A stretch of 64,000 bases of DNA from PoT sp049331405 (GCF_049331405.1 NZ_CP186274.1:4278001-4342000); one strand, 5' to 3'; numbered from the stretch's first letter, positions 27,354 through 36,733 are shown. Made by a program: numbers and translations. Notes: generated from the sequence alone by a model not told the origin.

Positions 27354-28028
27354 CTAGGCCCGGACTTCGAGCACATAGCCGACTCCGCGCACGGTGTGGA
27401 TGAGCTTCGCCGGGAAGGGGTCGTCAACCTTTGCCCGCAGTCGGCGGATGTGTACGTCGACGACGTTGGAGTCGCTGTCGAAATTCATATCCCAGACCTG
27501 CTCGGCGATGAGCGTTCGTGAGAGCACGTCCCCCGCCCTCCTGGCGAGCAGCGCGAGCAACCCGAACTCCTTGGGGGTCAGCTCAAGCTTCCGGCCCGCG
27601 CGGCTCGCGGTGAAGCGTGTTGCGTCGAGCTCAAGGTCGGCGATCTGGAGGACGTCATTATTCCGAACAGCCCCACGGCGGAGGACGGATCGCACCCGGG
27701 CGAGGAATTCGGAGAAGGCGAAGGGCTTGACGAGGTAATCGTCCGCGCCGAGTTCCAGGCCCCGCACTCGGTCGTGGACGGCGTCCATAGCGGTCAGGAA
27801 AAGGACGGGAGTCTGACGCCCCGAGCCTCTTAACTCTCCGATGATTGACCAGCCATCGAGGCCGGGTAGCATCACGTCAAGGACGATCAAATCGTAGTCG
27901 CACACTTGGGCCAAGTGCAGGCCGTCATCCCCGCGGAAGGCGACGTCGACGGCGAATCCCGCCTCGACGAGCCCCTTGCGGAGATAGTCCACTATCTTGC
28001 GGTCATCTTCAACAAGCAACAACTTCAT
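27354..28028 (-). CDS. OmpR/PhoB-family response regulator
   Basis: 224 residues. The receiver domain has the acidic pocket VEDD (6-9), phosphoacceptor Asp51 (IVLDVMLPG), Thr in FLTAMD and Lys in DDYLVKPF. The C-terminal winged helix (about 130-222) contains LELTPKEFGLLALLARRAG and VVDVHIRRLRAKVDD, ending HTVRGVGYVLEVRA. It is the partner of the downstream kinase, 10 bp away. Likely targets are genes on the island, including the DUF1559 gene, but no operator was identified. Confidence 0.93.
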   Translation of the reverse strand: MKLLLVEDDRKIVDYLRKGLVEAGFAVDVAFRGDDGLHLAQVCDYDLIVLDVMLPGLDGWSIIGELRGSGRQTPVLFLTAMDAVHDRVRGLELGADDYLVKPFAFSEFLARVRSVLRRGAVRNNDVLQIADLELDATRFTASRAGRKLELTPKEFGLLALLARRAGDVLSRTLIAEQVWDMNFDSDSNVVDVHIRRLRAKVDDPFPAKLIHTVRGVGYVLEVRA

Positions 28029-28113
28029 GATGCGTTGATGCCAATATGTTCGCGACCGAGGCGAATCTCAACGCGTCGACCTACACGCCACCCCTGCGAT
28101 CGGGCGGGGGCTG

Positions 28114-28269
28114 TTAGCTTGCCTGGGTCGCCATGCTCGTCAAGGCTTCAACGACCATCTTGGTCTTCTCCATATCCAGGTACGCAGCGAAGGCATTGAG
28201 CCACTCCAAAAACTCCTACGTCCCCTTCAGCGCCAGGAGACGCACGATGGGGATCTGGGCTTCGGAGGC
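28114..28269 (-). pseudogene. remnant of a small protein gene
   Basis: A continuous frame encodes SEAQIPIVRLLALKGT, then TAG at 28216-28218, then EFLEWLNAFAAYLDMEKTKM and VVEALTSMATQAS before TAA. The sequence is amphipathic and protein-like, but I know no family. A further TAG (28270-28272) bounds it upstream. It lies just upstream of the response regulator gene. Confidence 0.35.
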
Positions 28270-28411
28270 CTACCACGTCTCTTCACTCGTTCTCGCTCAT
28301 CCCCAATTATAGCATCCGAACACTAATCTCGATTGGTGCCGATTCCGCGGGCCCGCCTCGACGGTAATCTGAAGGGTTGCTCACGGGCCTCAAGGCTACC
28401 ACGGGCCCATC

Positions 28412-28755
28412 ATGATCCTACCACCCGAGGCGCTCCCGCTGCTCGAGGCCTTCGGGCCCCTCTTCACCCTCCCCACCTATCGGCACTTCGTCGTCCTGCT
28501 CGCGCCGCCGTCCTCACCCGGGGCCGCCACACCATCGCCAACCTGCTGCGGACCGTCGGGGCCCTCGCCCCGGGGCATCGCACCGATTACCGGCGAGTCC
28601 TCTCCCGGGCTCCATGCTCGGGTCAGTTCGCCGACCGGCTGGCCGATGGCAAGGGCGGAAGCCTTCCCGCGGGCCTGGACCCGCCGCACGACTGGCCGCC
28701 ACTCGCGGCCATGATCGCCAGCGCCAAGGACATGCCGCCAGGGGCCTCGTCATGA
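28412..28755 (+). pseudogene. DDE transposase remnant (IS4/IS701-like N-terminus)
   Basis: One frame starts MILPPEALPLLEAFGPLFTL and PTYRHFVVLL. After a frameshift near 28510 another frame continues LTRGRHTIANLLRTVGALAP and GHRTDYRRVLSRA. This pattern, a PTF/YxxFVxLxxxxLLTxGRRT-like stretch followed by HxSxYHRVLSR-like, is the N-terminus of DDE transposases common in planctomycetes. The catalytic region is missing. No terminal repeats are visible. Confidence 0.6.
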
Positions 28756-28961
28756 GAGGCATCGAGCACGCCTGGTTCGTGATGGCCCTGGCGTAAGGGC
28801 CGCACACCGCCTGGAGCCTCAACTGCTACGTGACGCCCCTCGGAAAGCAAGGCCGCGCTCGACGAGTTCGAGGCCGGCTTCATTCAATCGGCCAAGGAGC
28901 GATCCCGCCTCGGCCGGGCCATGAGAGTCTATCGCTGGACGCCGAGAGGAGATGAGGGTCG
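28756..28961. other. gene fragments between the transposase remnant and a small ORF
   Basis: About 200 bp with a short open frame, ESKAALDEFEAGF then IQSAKERSRLGRAM and RVYRWTPRGDEGR (about 28850-28964), which looks like the tail of a lost gene. I see no start or ribosome binding site for it. Confidence 0.3.
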
Positions 28962-29276
28962 ATGAGAAACGAGGTGAAGTCCGACGTCATCCCTTCAAAG
29001 CTGGCCGCCATGCGGCTCAGGATCTCGACCGACAACCTGGTCGCCCATCATCCGTCGGAGCGGCTACCGCTGGATGGAGATCAAGGCGCGGGCAAGCCGG
29101 GCGACAAGGGCAAGAAACGCTGGGGCCTGACGGAGGCCCAGTTCCAGGCGATTATCCGGGGCCAGGTGCGCGGCTTCGCCACGCCCCGCGAGCCCGAGGC
29201 GGTGAAGGCCGCGGGCCCGGCCCCGGGCGGGGTGTCCCGGCTGCGAAAGAGGAACTACCGGGTCAAGCTTTCTTGA
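28962..29276 (+). CDS. small basic protein, unknown
   Basis: 104 residues, rich in Lys, Arg and Gly, with no membrane segment or recognised family. It starts MRNEVKSDVIPSKLAAMRLR and ends RLRKRNYRVKLS. GAGGAGATGAGGGTCG precedes the ATG, so translation is plausible. It is convergent with the recombinase pseudogene and ends within a few bases of that gene's present stop, suggesting that a deletion brought them together. It could itself be a remnant. Confidence 0.4.
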   Translation: MRNEVKSDVIPSKLAAMRLRISTDNLVAHHPSERLPLDGDQGAGKPGDKGKKRWGLTEAQFQAIIRGQVRGFATPREPEAVKAAGPAPGGVSRLRKRNYRVKLS

Positions 29277-30333
29277 CTCGCCCCTTCACGACGAGCCTCT
29301 CCCTGACCTCGAGTTGGTGCCCGATCAGCCGACGCCTCAGCCGCATGATCGGCCTGGAGAGGATGCTCCCATCGGCATACAGCTCGTCCGCCGCCCACCC
29401 TCCCCTTCCCGCCCCGTGGACGAAGGCCCTCGTCTTTCTCTTCAGCCACCGGTCCCACATCCTCCGCAACGCACGCGTCAGTGTCGGGGTGAAGTAGACC
29501 GTCCGCGGCTTGCCCGTCACCTTGCCGGCCTTCCAGCGATCGGGCGGGATGATCGCCTTGGCGCCGGCGTGCCCCTCGTCCGTCTTCCAACCCGCCCACT
29601 GGATGTCGGCCCACTAGAGCCGGCACAGCTCCTTCGGGCGGCAGCCGGTGCGGATCAAGCACCGGATCATGAGGAGCAGGAGCCGCTCGTAGGGGACCGC
29701 CGCCAACTCGGCCTTGTTCTTCGGCCGCTTGCCCGGCTGCTCCCTCGTCCGCGAGAGCCCGAAGCCGAGGAAGGCCGCGGCCTCGGCCCGCTCGGCGAAC
29801 CTTGCCGGCGACCGGGGGATGGTCGGCGCCCTCTATCCCTTGACCGGGTTGGACTCGATGAGCTTCTCCTTGGTCGCCCAGTTGAGCGAGGCCCGAATCG
29901 TGGCGCAGACGTTCCGCACATACATGGGGGCGTAGGAGTCGAGGAGCGACTCCCCGAAGGCGGTCAGGTCGTAAGGCGTCAGGGTCCGCGCGGCGCTCAT
30001 CCCGAGTATCAGGCTGCCGATCCCGAGGTGGCGGGATTTGTTCCGGTACTCCTCGATGGGGAGCTTCCCATCGGCGACCCGCTGCTCGCACCTGGCCAGG
30101 TAGTGCTCGAAGACGTACGAGACGAGGGCCGTGTCCGAGGTGGTGGCCTCGACCTCCGCCTCTCTCTTACGCTTCTCGGACCTGAACCACTCCCAGGCCT
30201 GCTCCTTGTCCAGTTCCCCGATCGAGGAAGGGGCGTAGATCTCAGTCGCCCTGCCCCGCTTGTCCGGGGGGCCGATGGCGGCGTACCAGAGTCGGTGATC
30301 AGGCTTCCACCTGGGCTCTGGGGCTCGGGGCAT
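29263..30333 (-). pseudogene. tyrosine recombinase (integrase), inactivated
   Basis: A single frame of 357 codons encodes a phage-type integrase. The arm-type/SAM-like N-terminal domain (about 1-166) includes YVFEHYLARCEQRVADGKLP and NVCATIRASLNWATKEKLIE. It is interrupted by TAG after NPVKG (29833-29835). The catalytic domain begins with box I, IRTGCRPKELCRL, and is interrupted by a second TAG (29614-29616) before WADIQW. The HxxR box and the catalytic Tyr are absent: the frame ends at RVKKA, so the C-terminus is deleted. It lies 181 bp from the tRNA-Arg gene, its likely target. It once catalysed integration and excision of the island. Confidence 0.85.
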
Positions 30334-30479
30334 GGGACGGGCTCCTGGCCAGTGATCGTTTGACCACTTCAGTATACTCCGTAACCGCTTTTCCGATGCA
30401 AGCCCTGCTTTTAGACCGCCGACGTAGACCGCCGAGGCCCCCGAAAGGGCTCTTCCCCTGGCACCCTCGGCGCATGAAA

Positions 30480-30503
30480 AAACCCTTGGGGGACCAAGGG
30501 TTT
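30480..30503 (-). terminator. rho-independent terminator of tRNA-Arg
   Basis: On the minus strand AAACCCTTGG pairs with CCAAGGGTTT (30494-30503 with 30480-30489) around a 4-nt loop and runs into TTTTTT. It begins 11 bp after the tRNA 3' end. It lies just inside the inferred attachment core, so the present terminator was apparently supplied by the island. Confidence 0.8.
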
Positions 30504-30505
30504 GC

Positions 30506-30587
<82 letters not shown>

Positions 30588-30873
30588 ATGAGTGATTCAT
30601 TCCTGGCAATGATTGGAGGAATCACAATCAGGATTTTTCGAATGCCTCAGGAGAGGGATTATAGCCTGCTTCCAGGAGAATTCAAGAAGCAGGGCCGATT
30701 TGGATTCCACTCAACAATCGCGGTTCGCGTTCAACGCTTTGCAGCTGGTTGAAAGGACCGAACTCATCGACAAACTCGACCTGATTCACACTATCCGCAC
30801 TTCAGAAAGTACCGATACAGGCCGATAGAGCCTACTAAGAGTCGGTGTGCTTGGTTCTGGGGGACGTGGGTCA
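30588..30873. other. intergenic region upstream of the secretin gene
   Basis: 286 bp. Small ORFs are present but have no supporting signals. Promoters for tRNA-Arg (leftward) and the rcpA/cpaC unit (rightward) must lie here; I could not pick them out with confidence. Confidence 0.4.
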
Positions 30874-32772
30874 ATGGCAGGAATTCAAGCCTCGGTGAGA
30901 GCGAACCCGCGAGGAAAGACGCTCCCAAGGCTGGGTCTTTGTGCCATTGCGTTCATGATCCTCGCGGGCCAGGGGCGACCCTGCACGGCTCAGGATCTCC
31001 CGGCGCCTCCGAACACGCCCCAACGAATGATCAGCGGGTATAGCCCGCCGAGAATTCCGACGGTCCCGCCGAAGCCAAGCTCGAAGGTCGCCGACTCGAT
31101 CGTCGAGGCCGTCAGTACTCCGGCGGCCATCATTGAGGTGAAGGCGGGCCAGGGGCGATTCCTCACGCTGAGGGAGAACCTCTCGGGTCCTGGGCAGCAG
31201 GCCATGCCGTTCCTGGGCGTGGGCGACCCAACCGTCGCTGACTTCTTCCAGGCGGGCCCAAGGCAGATCCGGCTCATAGGCAAACGACTGGGCATGACGG
31301 ATTTCACCATCACCACGAGTTCGGGCAAGTCCTACGATTATGAGGTCCACGTCGTCGCCGATCTGGATGTGCTCCGCACGCAGCTCACCCAGTTATTCCC
31401 CGACGCGAGCCTCAAGGTCGCTCAGCTCCGAGACAAGGTCGTCGTCGAGGGGGAGGCCCGCGACGCCTCCCAGGTGAGCCGGATCATGTCAGTCGTCGAT
31501 TCGTATATCCGATCCGTGCAGCGGATCATGGTCTACGGCCAGGTCGGTGACATCAACAATCAGACGCAGCCTGCCGATCCTAATGCCCCGCCACAGCAGC
31601 CGAGGCCCGACGGGTCGAGCGAGGAGAACCCGCTGGAAGATCTTGCCCCGATCATACCCACGCCGTATTCGTCCGGGATGAGGCCGGGGATGGGGGGGAT
31701 GGGATCGGCTTCACCCGGGGCCCTCACCACGAATCAGATCGCCTCGAATCAAATCCAAGTCATCAATTTGATTCGCGTCCCGACATCCCAGCAAGTATTG
31801 CTCAAGGTCCGCATCGCCGAGTTGAACCGGACGGGATTCAGGCAGATCGGGGCCGACTTCCTCGCCGAAGTGCCCCAGTTCGGCACCCTCTTCGGCTCGC
31901 AGATCGGCGGGGCGACGTACACACCGGGGCAGATCGGCCAGACGACTTTCCAGCGTTCCCAGCAAGGCATCCCAGTCGACAATCGAGACCTCACCTTTGG
32001 GCCCGCCGGTACCCTCTTCGGCACGTTCTCGCGGGGACAATTCAGCGCGGTGCTCTATGCGCTGCGGCAGAACAGCCTCATGAAGATCCTGGCCGAGCCG
32101 AACCTCGTGACGCTCAACGGTCACCAGGCCAATTTCTTGGCGGGCGGGCAGTTCCCCGTACCGTCGCTCCAGGGGTCATCGGGGGGTACCGGCGGAAGCA
32201 ACAGCATCAGCGTCCAGTTCAAGGATTTCGGCGTCCGCCTGGCATTCTTGCCGATCATTCAGGATCAGGACACCATCCGATTGACCGTCGACCCGGAAGT
32301 GAGTTCGGTCGATTACAGCGTCGCCACGACGCTCGTTCCAGGAGGTAGCCCCGTCCCCGGCCTGAATGTGCGCAGCTCGCATACCACGGTGGAGCTCAAG
32401 CAGGGCGAGACGCTCGCGATCGCCGGTTTGATGCAACTGACAATCAACGGCAACACTCACAGAATTCCTGGCCTGGGCGATCTCCCCTACATCGGGGCCT
32501 TCTTCAGCAACACGACGAGCCAGCGCATGGAGAAGGAACTGGTGGTGATGGTCACACCCTATCTGATCGAGCCCCTCCTACCCGGGCAAGTCCCTCCGAC
32601 GCCCGGCGATGAAGTCAACGAGCCCAACGACCTCGAGTTCTTCCTCCTGAACCGGATCGAGAGTCGCACGGGGCGAGATTCCCGCTCCACGATCAAGTAT
32701 GACGACCCGATGAACTTGATTCGACACTCGCTCGTCGAGCGAAAGTACCTGATCGGGCCCGCGGGATACTGA
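30874..32772 (+). CDS. cpaC: Tad pilus secretin RcpA/CpaC
   Basis: Outer-membrane channel through which the Flp pilus leaves the cell. About 632 residues. A signal peptide (about 20-40) is followed by the pilus-assembly N-terminal domain (VKAGQGRFLTLRENL, VGDPTVADFFQAGPRQIRLI, GMTDFTI), then a BON-like region (VVVEGEARDASQVSRIMSVV). A Pro/Gly-rich linker leads to the secretin domain with RVPTSQQVLLKVRIAELNR, LAEPNLVTLNGHQANFLAGG and HRIPGLGDLPYIGAFF. ATG 30874 is preferred; GTG 30847 is an in-frame alternative. It heads a three-gene rightward unit with the OmpA-like and TadD genes. Confidence 0.93.
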   Translation: MAGIQASVRANPRGKTLPRLGLCAIAFMILAGQGRPCTAQDLPAPPNTPQRMISGYSPPRIPTVPPKPSSKVADSIVEAVSTPAAIIEVKAGQGRFLTLRENLSGPGQQAMPFLGVGDPTVADFFQAGPRQIRLIGKRLGMTDFTITTSSGKSYDYEVHVVADLDVLRTQLTQLFPDASLKVAQLRDKVVVEGEARDASQVSRIMSVVDSYIRSVQRIMVYGQVGDINNQTQPADPNAPPQQPRPDGSSEENPLEDLAPIIPTPYSSGMRPGMGGMGSASPGALTTNQIASNQIQVINLIRVPTSQQVLLKVRIAELNRTGFRQIGADFLAEVPQFGTLFGSQIGGATYTPGQIGQTTFQRSQQGIPVDNRDLTFGPAGTLFGTFSRGQFSAVLYALRQNSLMKILAEPNLVTLNGHQANFLAGGQFPVPSLQGSSGGTGGSNSISVQFKDFGVRLAFLPIIQDQDTIRLTVDPEVSSVDYSVATTLVPGGSPVPGLNVRSSHTTVELKQGETLAIAGLMQLTINGNTHRIPGLGDLPYIGAFFSNTTSQRMEKELVVMVTPYLIEPLLPGQVPPTPGDEVNEPNDLEFFLLNRIESRTGRDSRSTIKYDDPMNLIRHSLVERKYLIGPAGY

Positions 32773-32893
32773 TGAACGTCCACCCAGCCAAACAATTTGC
32801 CACATCTTGACGCGTCGACATTCCTGAAGGCGACGCTTGCTGGATTCGAATAAGGGACAGGGCTCGCCGGGCCTTACAGTGGGAGATGAGCTT

Positions 32894-33733
32894 ATGTCAC
32901 GACATCGGAATCGCCGGCATCGCCTCAATGCTGCCCTCCTGATCCTGGGCTCGGCTTGTCCACCACCGGCGGATGCCCAGGACGATCCGCTTCCGCTGCC
33001 CCTACCCGAAGGGCCGGCGATCCGGCAAGTCGTCCCGATGCCCGCCCGACGCGTTGAATCCCAGGCGAGTGCGCCAACCGGGGCTCCGATACTGCGTCCG
33101 ACCCCGGTCGTAGTCGAGATCCCGCCGAACGGACTGGCACCGACCTGGTCTCCAGGCCCGATCGATCCCGTCGTGCTTGAGAAGAAGCCCCCCAAGCACG
33201 TCGCACGCAAGGTTCGATCGCGTCACTGGCGGTGGCTCCAGGGCTCGCTCTTCGGGTACCCGGAAGAATTCGAGGCTCGCCCGCTGGGCTCATCACTCTA
33301 TGACTTCGGGCATGCCATGACGGCTAACGGGGCCGCGGCGAGGCAGACTCTCTTCGACTACGATTTCGTCCAGGGGACTAGTAAGCTCAACACAAGAGGG
33401 CGCGACCAGTTGAGCAAGATCGTCGCCCAGCTTGGAGTGAGCCCGTATCCCGTGCTCATCGAGAGGACGCCAGACAATCCGGCGTTGGCGGCTTCGCGAA
33501 AGAGCGCCGTCCTCGCGGAACTCGCGGCCGTGGGCATAGCTCTTCCGCCGGATCGGATCTTCGTCGGCGAGCCGATGCCGTTCGGCTCGTCCGGCACCAA
33601 TGCCCAGATCATGGGTGCCAACATGCTGAATCGTACTCAGCAATATGGGCCCCCGATCCCGATCAACTCCAACGGATTGAATAGCCCGTCGGGTGTCACG
33701 AACAGCGTCTTCGGCACGCTCCCCGGCCAATGA
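32894..33733 (+). CDS. OmpA-like/CpaD-like periplasmic protein of the Tad locus
   Basis: 279 residues with a signal peptide (NAALLILGSACPPPADAQ). A Pro-rich region of about 80 residues follows. A C-terminal domain (about 160-240) contains LNTRGRDQLSKIVAQLGVSP, YPVLIERTPDNPALAASRKS and a late VLAELAAVGIALPPDRIFVG. This helix-strand pattern resembles OmpA-type peptidoglycan-binding domains and occupies the place of CpaD/RcpB genes next to the secretin. It might anchor the secretin to the cell wall. ATG 32894 is set by GGGAGA 7 bp upstream; an in-frame TTG lies at 32837. The family assignment is tentative. Confidence 0.65.
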   Translation: MSRHRNRRHRLNAALLILGSACPPPADAQDDPLPLPLPEGPAIRQVVPMPARRVESQASAPTGAPILRPTPVVVEIPPNGLAPTWSPGPIDPVVLEKKPPKHVARKVRSRHWRWLQGSLFGYPEEFEARPLGSSLYDFGHAMTANGAAARQTLFDYDFVQGTSKLNTRGRDQLSKIVAQLGVSPYPVLIERTPDNPALAASRKSAVLAELAAVGIALPPDRIFVGEPMPFGSSGTNAQIMGANMLNRTQQYGPPIPINSNGLNSPSGVTNSVFGTLPGQ

Positions 33734-33798
33734 TCGTCGCGAAGGGGACCTGGATAAGCGGCAGTCCATCATTGGCCTGCCCCTTGGGAGTTCGGTTC

Positions 33799-34626
33799 AT
33801 GCGGCGAGGACATGGTCGTATCGCTAACGCCACCTGGGCGATGGCACTGGTGTGCGTCTGCTTCGCCGGTTGCAGCCAACTCGGGGCTTCCAGGCCCAAG
33901 GAGCATGCGTCGGCGAAGCTCCTCGATTCCGGGGACATGCCGAAGATCACGAAGCGGCAGAAGGCCGATGTCCAGGTGGCGCTGGGACGTTCGCTCGAGG
34001 AGTCGAAGAACACGGCGTCGGCGGCCGCGGCCTACGCGGAGGCGATCAAGAATGACCCCAAGCGGGCCGATGCCGAAGCCCGCCTGGCGGTCCTGCTCGA
34101 CAAGAGCGGGAAGGCCGAGGAGGCTAAGTCCCATTTCGCTCGCGCCCTGCAACTCGCACCGAAAGATCCGGACATCCTCTGCGACCAGGGCTACAGCTTC
34201 TATCTCCAACGACGCTGGGGCGAGGCCGAGAGGAACTTCCGGCACGCGATCGAAGTCCAGCCGAAACACGCTCGGAGCCACACGAACCTCGGGCTGGTCC
34301 TCGCCTGCCAGGGGAACAGCGCGGAAGCCCTCGCCGAGTTCCAGCGCGCGGGATGCGATAAGGCGGACGCCCAGGCGAACCTCGGCCTTGTCCTCGCCAT
34401 CGAGGGGCGATACGCCGAGGCCAAGCAGGCGTATTCCGTGGCTATTGCCACAAAGCCCAAATCGGACATCGCGGCCGAAGGGCTGAGGGCGACGACCCTC
34501 GCCATGTCGGGCGATGCCTCAAAGCCATCTGAAGCGACGAGAGCCATCGCCCAGTCGAAGTCGATCGTGGATACCGCCATACAACGCACATCGATCGAAC
34601 TACAGGCGCTCCCGCCTTCGCGTTGA
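33799..34626 (+). CDS. tadD: TPR lipoprotein TadD
   Basis: 275 residues. The signal peptide ends in a lipobox (CVCFAGC, Cys at about 25), so the mature protein is lipid-anchored. Five TPR-like units follow (about 55-240), for example SLEESKNTASAAAAYAEAIK, DAEARLAVLLDKSGKAEEAK and HTNLGLVLACQGNSAEALAE. TadD is the pilotin-like TPR lipoprotein that helps assemble the RcpA secretin. I chose ATG 33799, with GGGAG 8 bp before, because it gives a proper signal peptide. The ATG at 33730, which overlaps the previous stop, would put 23 extra residues in front. Convergent with tadC. Confidence 0.85.
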   Translation: MRRGHGRIANATWAMALVCVCFAGCSQLGASRPKEHASAKLLDSGDMPKITKRQKADVQVALGRSLEESKNTASAAAAYAEAIKNDPKRADAEARLAVLLDKSGKAEEAKSHFARALQLAPKDPDILCDQGYSFYLQRRWGEAERNFRHAIEVQPKHARSHTNLGLVLACQGNSAEALAEFQRAGCDKADAQANLGLVLAIEGRYAEAKQAYSVAIATKPKSDIAAEGLRATTLAMSGDASKPSEATRAIAQSKSIVDTAIQRTSIELQALPPSR

Positions 34627-34655
34627 GCTCCCATTTGAGCAGTTGGATCCGAGTA

Positions 34656-35672
34656 TCAGGGAGTGGCGACCCGAGGCGCGACGGTCGCTTCGACCGCGTT
34701 GCTGACGCTTGAGGCGACGGCAGGGGTCGTGGGTCGCACGTTCTCGGGCTTTTTGTCAGTCCCGAAGATTTCCAGGACCTGGAAGACGGCCGGGGCCAGC
34801 AGGACCACGAAGACGGCGGGGAAGATGAAGAGCAAGGTCGGGAAGAGAATCATCGTCGCGGCCTTCTGGGCTCGCTCCTCGGCCTTCTGCTTCCGTCGCA
34901 ACCGGGCGGCCTCGGAGTAGCCGCGCAAGCTCTTGACGAGGCTGGCACCGAAGCGTTCGGACTGAGCCACGACCGATGCGAGTGTTACGGCCTCCTCGAG
35001 GTCCGTCCGCTCGGCGAAGTGCCGCAGGGCTTCGCCGGGGGAGCGGCCAAGCTGGACCTCGCGATCGACGATCCGCAGTTCATGCCCGAGGAGCGGGTGC
35101 GCGATCCGGAGTTCGTCCGAGACCCGCTTCAATCCGCCCTGGAGACTCAGGCCGCCTTCGAGGCAGATGATCAGGACGTCGAGGGCATCCGGCAATGATC
35201 GGCGGAGGATCCCTTGCCGCTTCGACTTCCTCGAATCGAGCCAGAAGCTGGGCCCGATCATCCCGAACACGAAGAGCCCCAATGCGATCAACATGGCCTG
35301 CATCATCGACATCGCGCCGGTGGATGTGAGTACGATCCCGACGAAGAGAGCCGAGACGAGGATGATGAGCTTCACCCCGAGGAAGACATACATCGACTGG
35401 CGATGATAAAGTCCCGCATGAATAAGTTGAGCCGCCAGGCGGCTCCGCTCGGCCTCGTTGTCGGGGACGATCACCTTGCCCATCTTCGGCAAGGTCGTCC
35501 GGGCGATCTGGGCGACGGTCTCTGGGCTCGCGGCGGGACGGCCTCGCCCCTTGAGCAAGTCGATCCGGTCATCGACGCTCGACTTCCGCCCGGATAGCAG
35601 CATCCCGACGAGGAGTGTCAAGGAGCCGACCATCACGAAGGCGACCAGGATCACGGTCGCATCCGACCCCAT
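34656..35672 (-). CDS. tadC: Tad pilus inner-membrane platform protein TadC
   Basis: 338 residues of the T2SSF/GspF type. There is a membrane helix at the N-terminus (about 6-28), a pair at about 98-145, a cytoplasmic helical domain with SLPDALDVLIICLEGGLSLQ and LRHFAERTDLEEAVTLASVV, and a C-terminal helix (ATMILFPTLLFIFPAVFVVL). With TadB it forms the base on which the ATPase acts. It is the last gene of the leftward operon, 98 bp after tadB, and is convergent with tadD. Confidence 0.92.
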   Translation of the reverse strand: MGSDATVILVAFVMVGSLTLLVGMLLSGRKSSVDDRIDLLKGRGRPAASPETVAQIARTTLPKMGKVIVPDNEAERSRLAAQLIHAGLYHRQSMYVFLGVKLIILVSALFVGIVLTSTGAMSMMQAMLIALGLFVFGMIGPSFWLDSRKSKRQGILRRSLPDALDVLIICLEGGLSLQGGLKRVSDELRIAHPLLGHELRIVDREVQLGRSPGEALRHFAERTDLEEAVTLASVVAQSERFGASLVKSLRGYSEAARLRRKQKAEERAQKAATMILFPTLLFIFPAVFVVLLAPAVFQVLEIFGTDKKPENVRPTTPAVASSVSNAVEATVAPRVATP

Positions 35673-35770
35673 ACGTCATCCTCCCCGATAGCTCGCCTGC
35701 CGTTGCTTTGCTCGAAGCTTCTGAACGCAACAGGCATCCCGAATATTTTCATAAAAAATATGAATTAATC

Positions 35771-36733
35771 TCAGAATTCAAAGTTGACGATCTTGCGGAT
35801 CCAGAGCACTCCGAACAACTCGAGGCCGAAGGTCGCCGCGAGGAGGTCGAGGTGCTGGAAGTGGATCCTGCCATAAGAGGGGTTGATCGCCAGGAGTAGC
35901 AGGAGCATCGCGAGGGGCAACGCTGTGAGGATCCAGCCCTGCATCCGCCCCTCGGCCGTGAGGGCCTGGATCGTGCCGCGGATCTGGTAGCGTTCCCGGA
36001 CCACACCCGCGAGCTTCGAAAGGATCTCGGCCAGGTTGCCGCCGGTCTGCTGCTGAACCAGGACCGCCAGCACGAAGATCCGGAGCTCGATCACCCCCGT
36101 TCGACGGGTGAGGTCGCGGAGCGTGACTTCGGGCGAGAGGCCGAGGTTCTGCTGTTCGTAGCAGTACCCGAATTCGGCCGAGATCGGCAGCGGGAACTCG
36201 TCGGCGACGGCGAGGAAGGCCTGGCCCAGGGTCTGACCTGCGCGGACGACGCGGGCCATGAGCTCGAAAGCATCGGAGAGCTGGGATCGAAGTTTTTCGA
36301 TTCGTGCGTCCCTCTTCTGCCTCACATACCAGATGGGCAACACGCCGCCGATCCCGCCTGCGAGGATGGTGGAGACGGCATTACCGACCAACAAGAGGCC
36401 GAGGGCCCCGAACAGGCAGGCGAGGGCCCCGGCGATCGCCAGGATCTGGTTGGGCGTGGTGTCCAGGCCGGACTGCTCGATCATGGCGACGAACTGCTGC
36501 TGAATCGTCGGCTGGCCCTCGTCGCGGAGGGCGTCGGCCGACATCTGATCGAGGTTCTTGAATAGGGGAGAGCGCTTGGCCTTCTCCGATTTCTTCTTGA
36601 GGAACTCGTAGTCGACGCGCTCGCTGACGCGCGAGCGGTCGCGGAGGAAGAGGTCGGCGAGGATCTGGTAGACGGCGAGCACGAACGTGATGGCCGTCGC
36701 GGCGGCCAGGCCCATGACGATCGGCGGATTCAT
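35771..36733 (-). CDS. tadB: Tad pilus inner-membrane platform protein TadB
   Basis: 320 residues. Membrane helices lie at about 5-24, 98-135 and 270-318. The T2SSF domain includes LSDAFELMARVVRAGQTLGQ, FLAVADEFPLPISAEFGYCY and LAVLVQQQTGGNLAEILSKL, the most conserved TadB region. The ATG overlaps the cpaF stop as ATGA (36730-36733), pointing to translational coupling. Works with TadC and the CpaF ATPase in pilus assembly. Confidence 0.94.
   Translation of the reverse strand: MNPPIVMGLAAATAITFVLAVYQILADLFLRDRSRVSERVDYEFLKKKSEKAKRSPLFKNLDQMSADALRDEGQPTIQQQFVAMIEQSGLDTTPNQILAIAGALACLFGALGLLLVGNAVSTILAGGIGGVLPIWYVRQKRDARIEKLRSQLSDAFELMARVVRAGQTLGQAFLAVADEFPLPISAEFGYCYEQQNLGLSPEVTLRDLTRRTGVIELRIFVLAVLVQQQTGGNLAEILSKLAGVVRERYQIRGTIQALTAEGRMQGWILTALPLAMLLLLLAINPSYGRIHFQHLDLLAATFGLELFGVLWIRKIVNFEF

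Noticed and set aside
29314..30363. 349-residue plus-strand ORF opposite the integrase
   Set aside because: It is the antisense of the recombinase pseudogene, which carries recognisable motifs on the minus strand.
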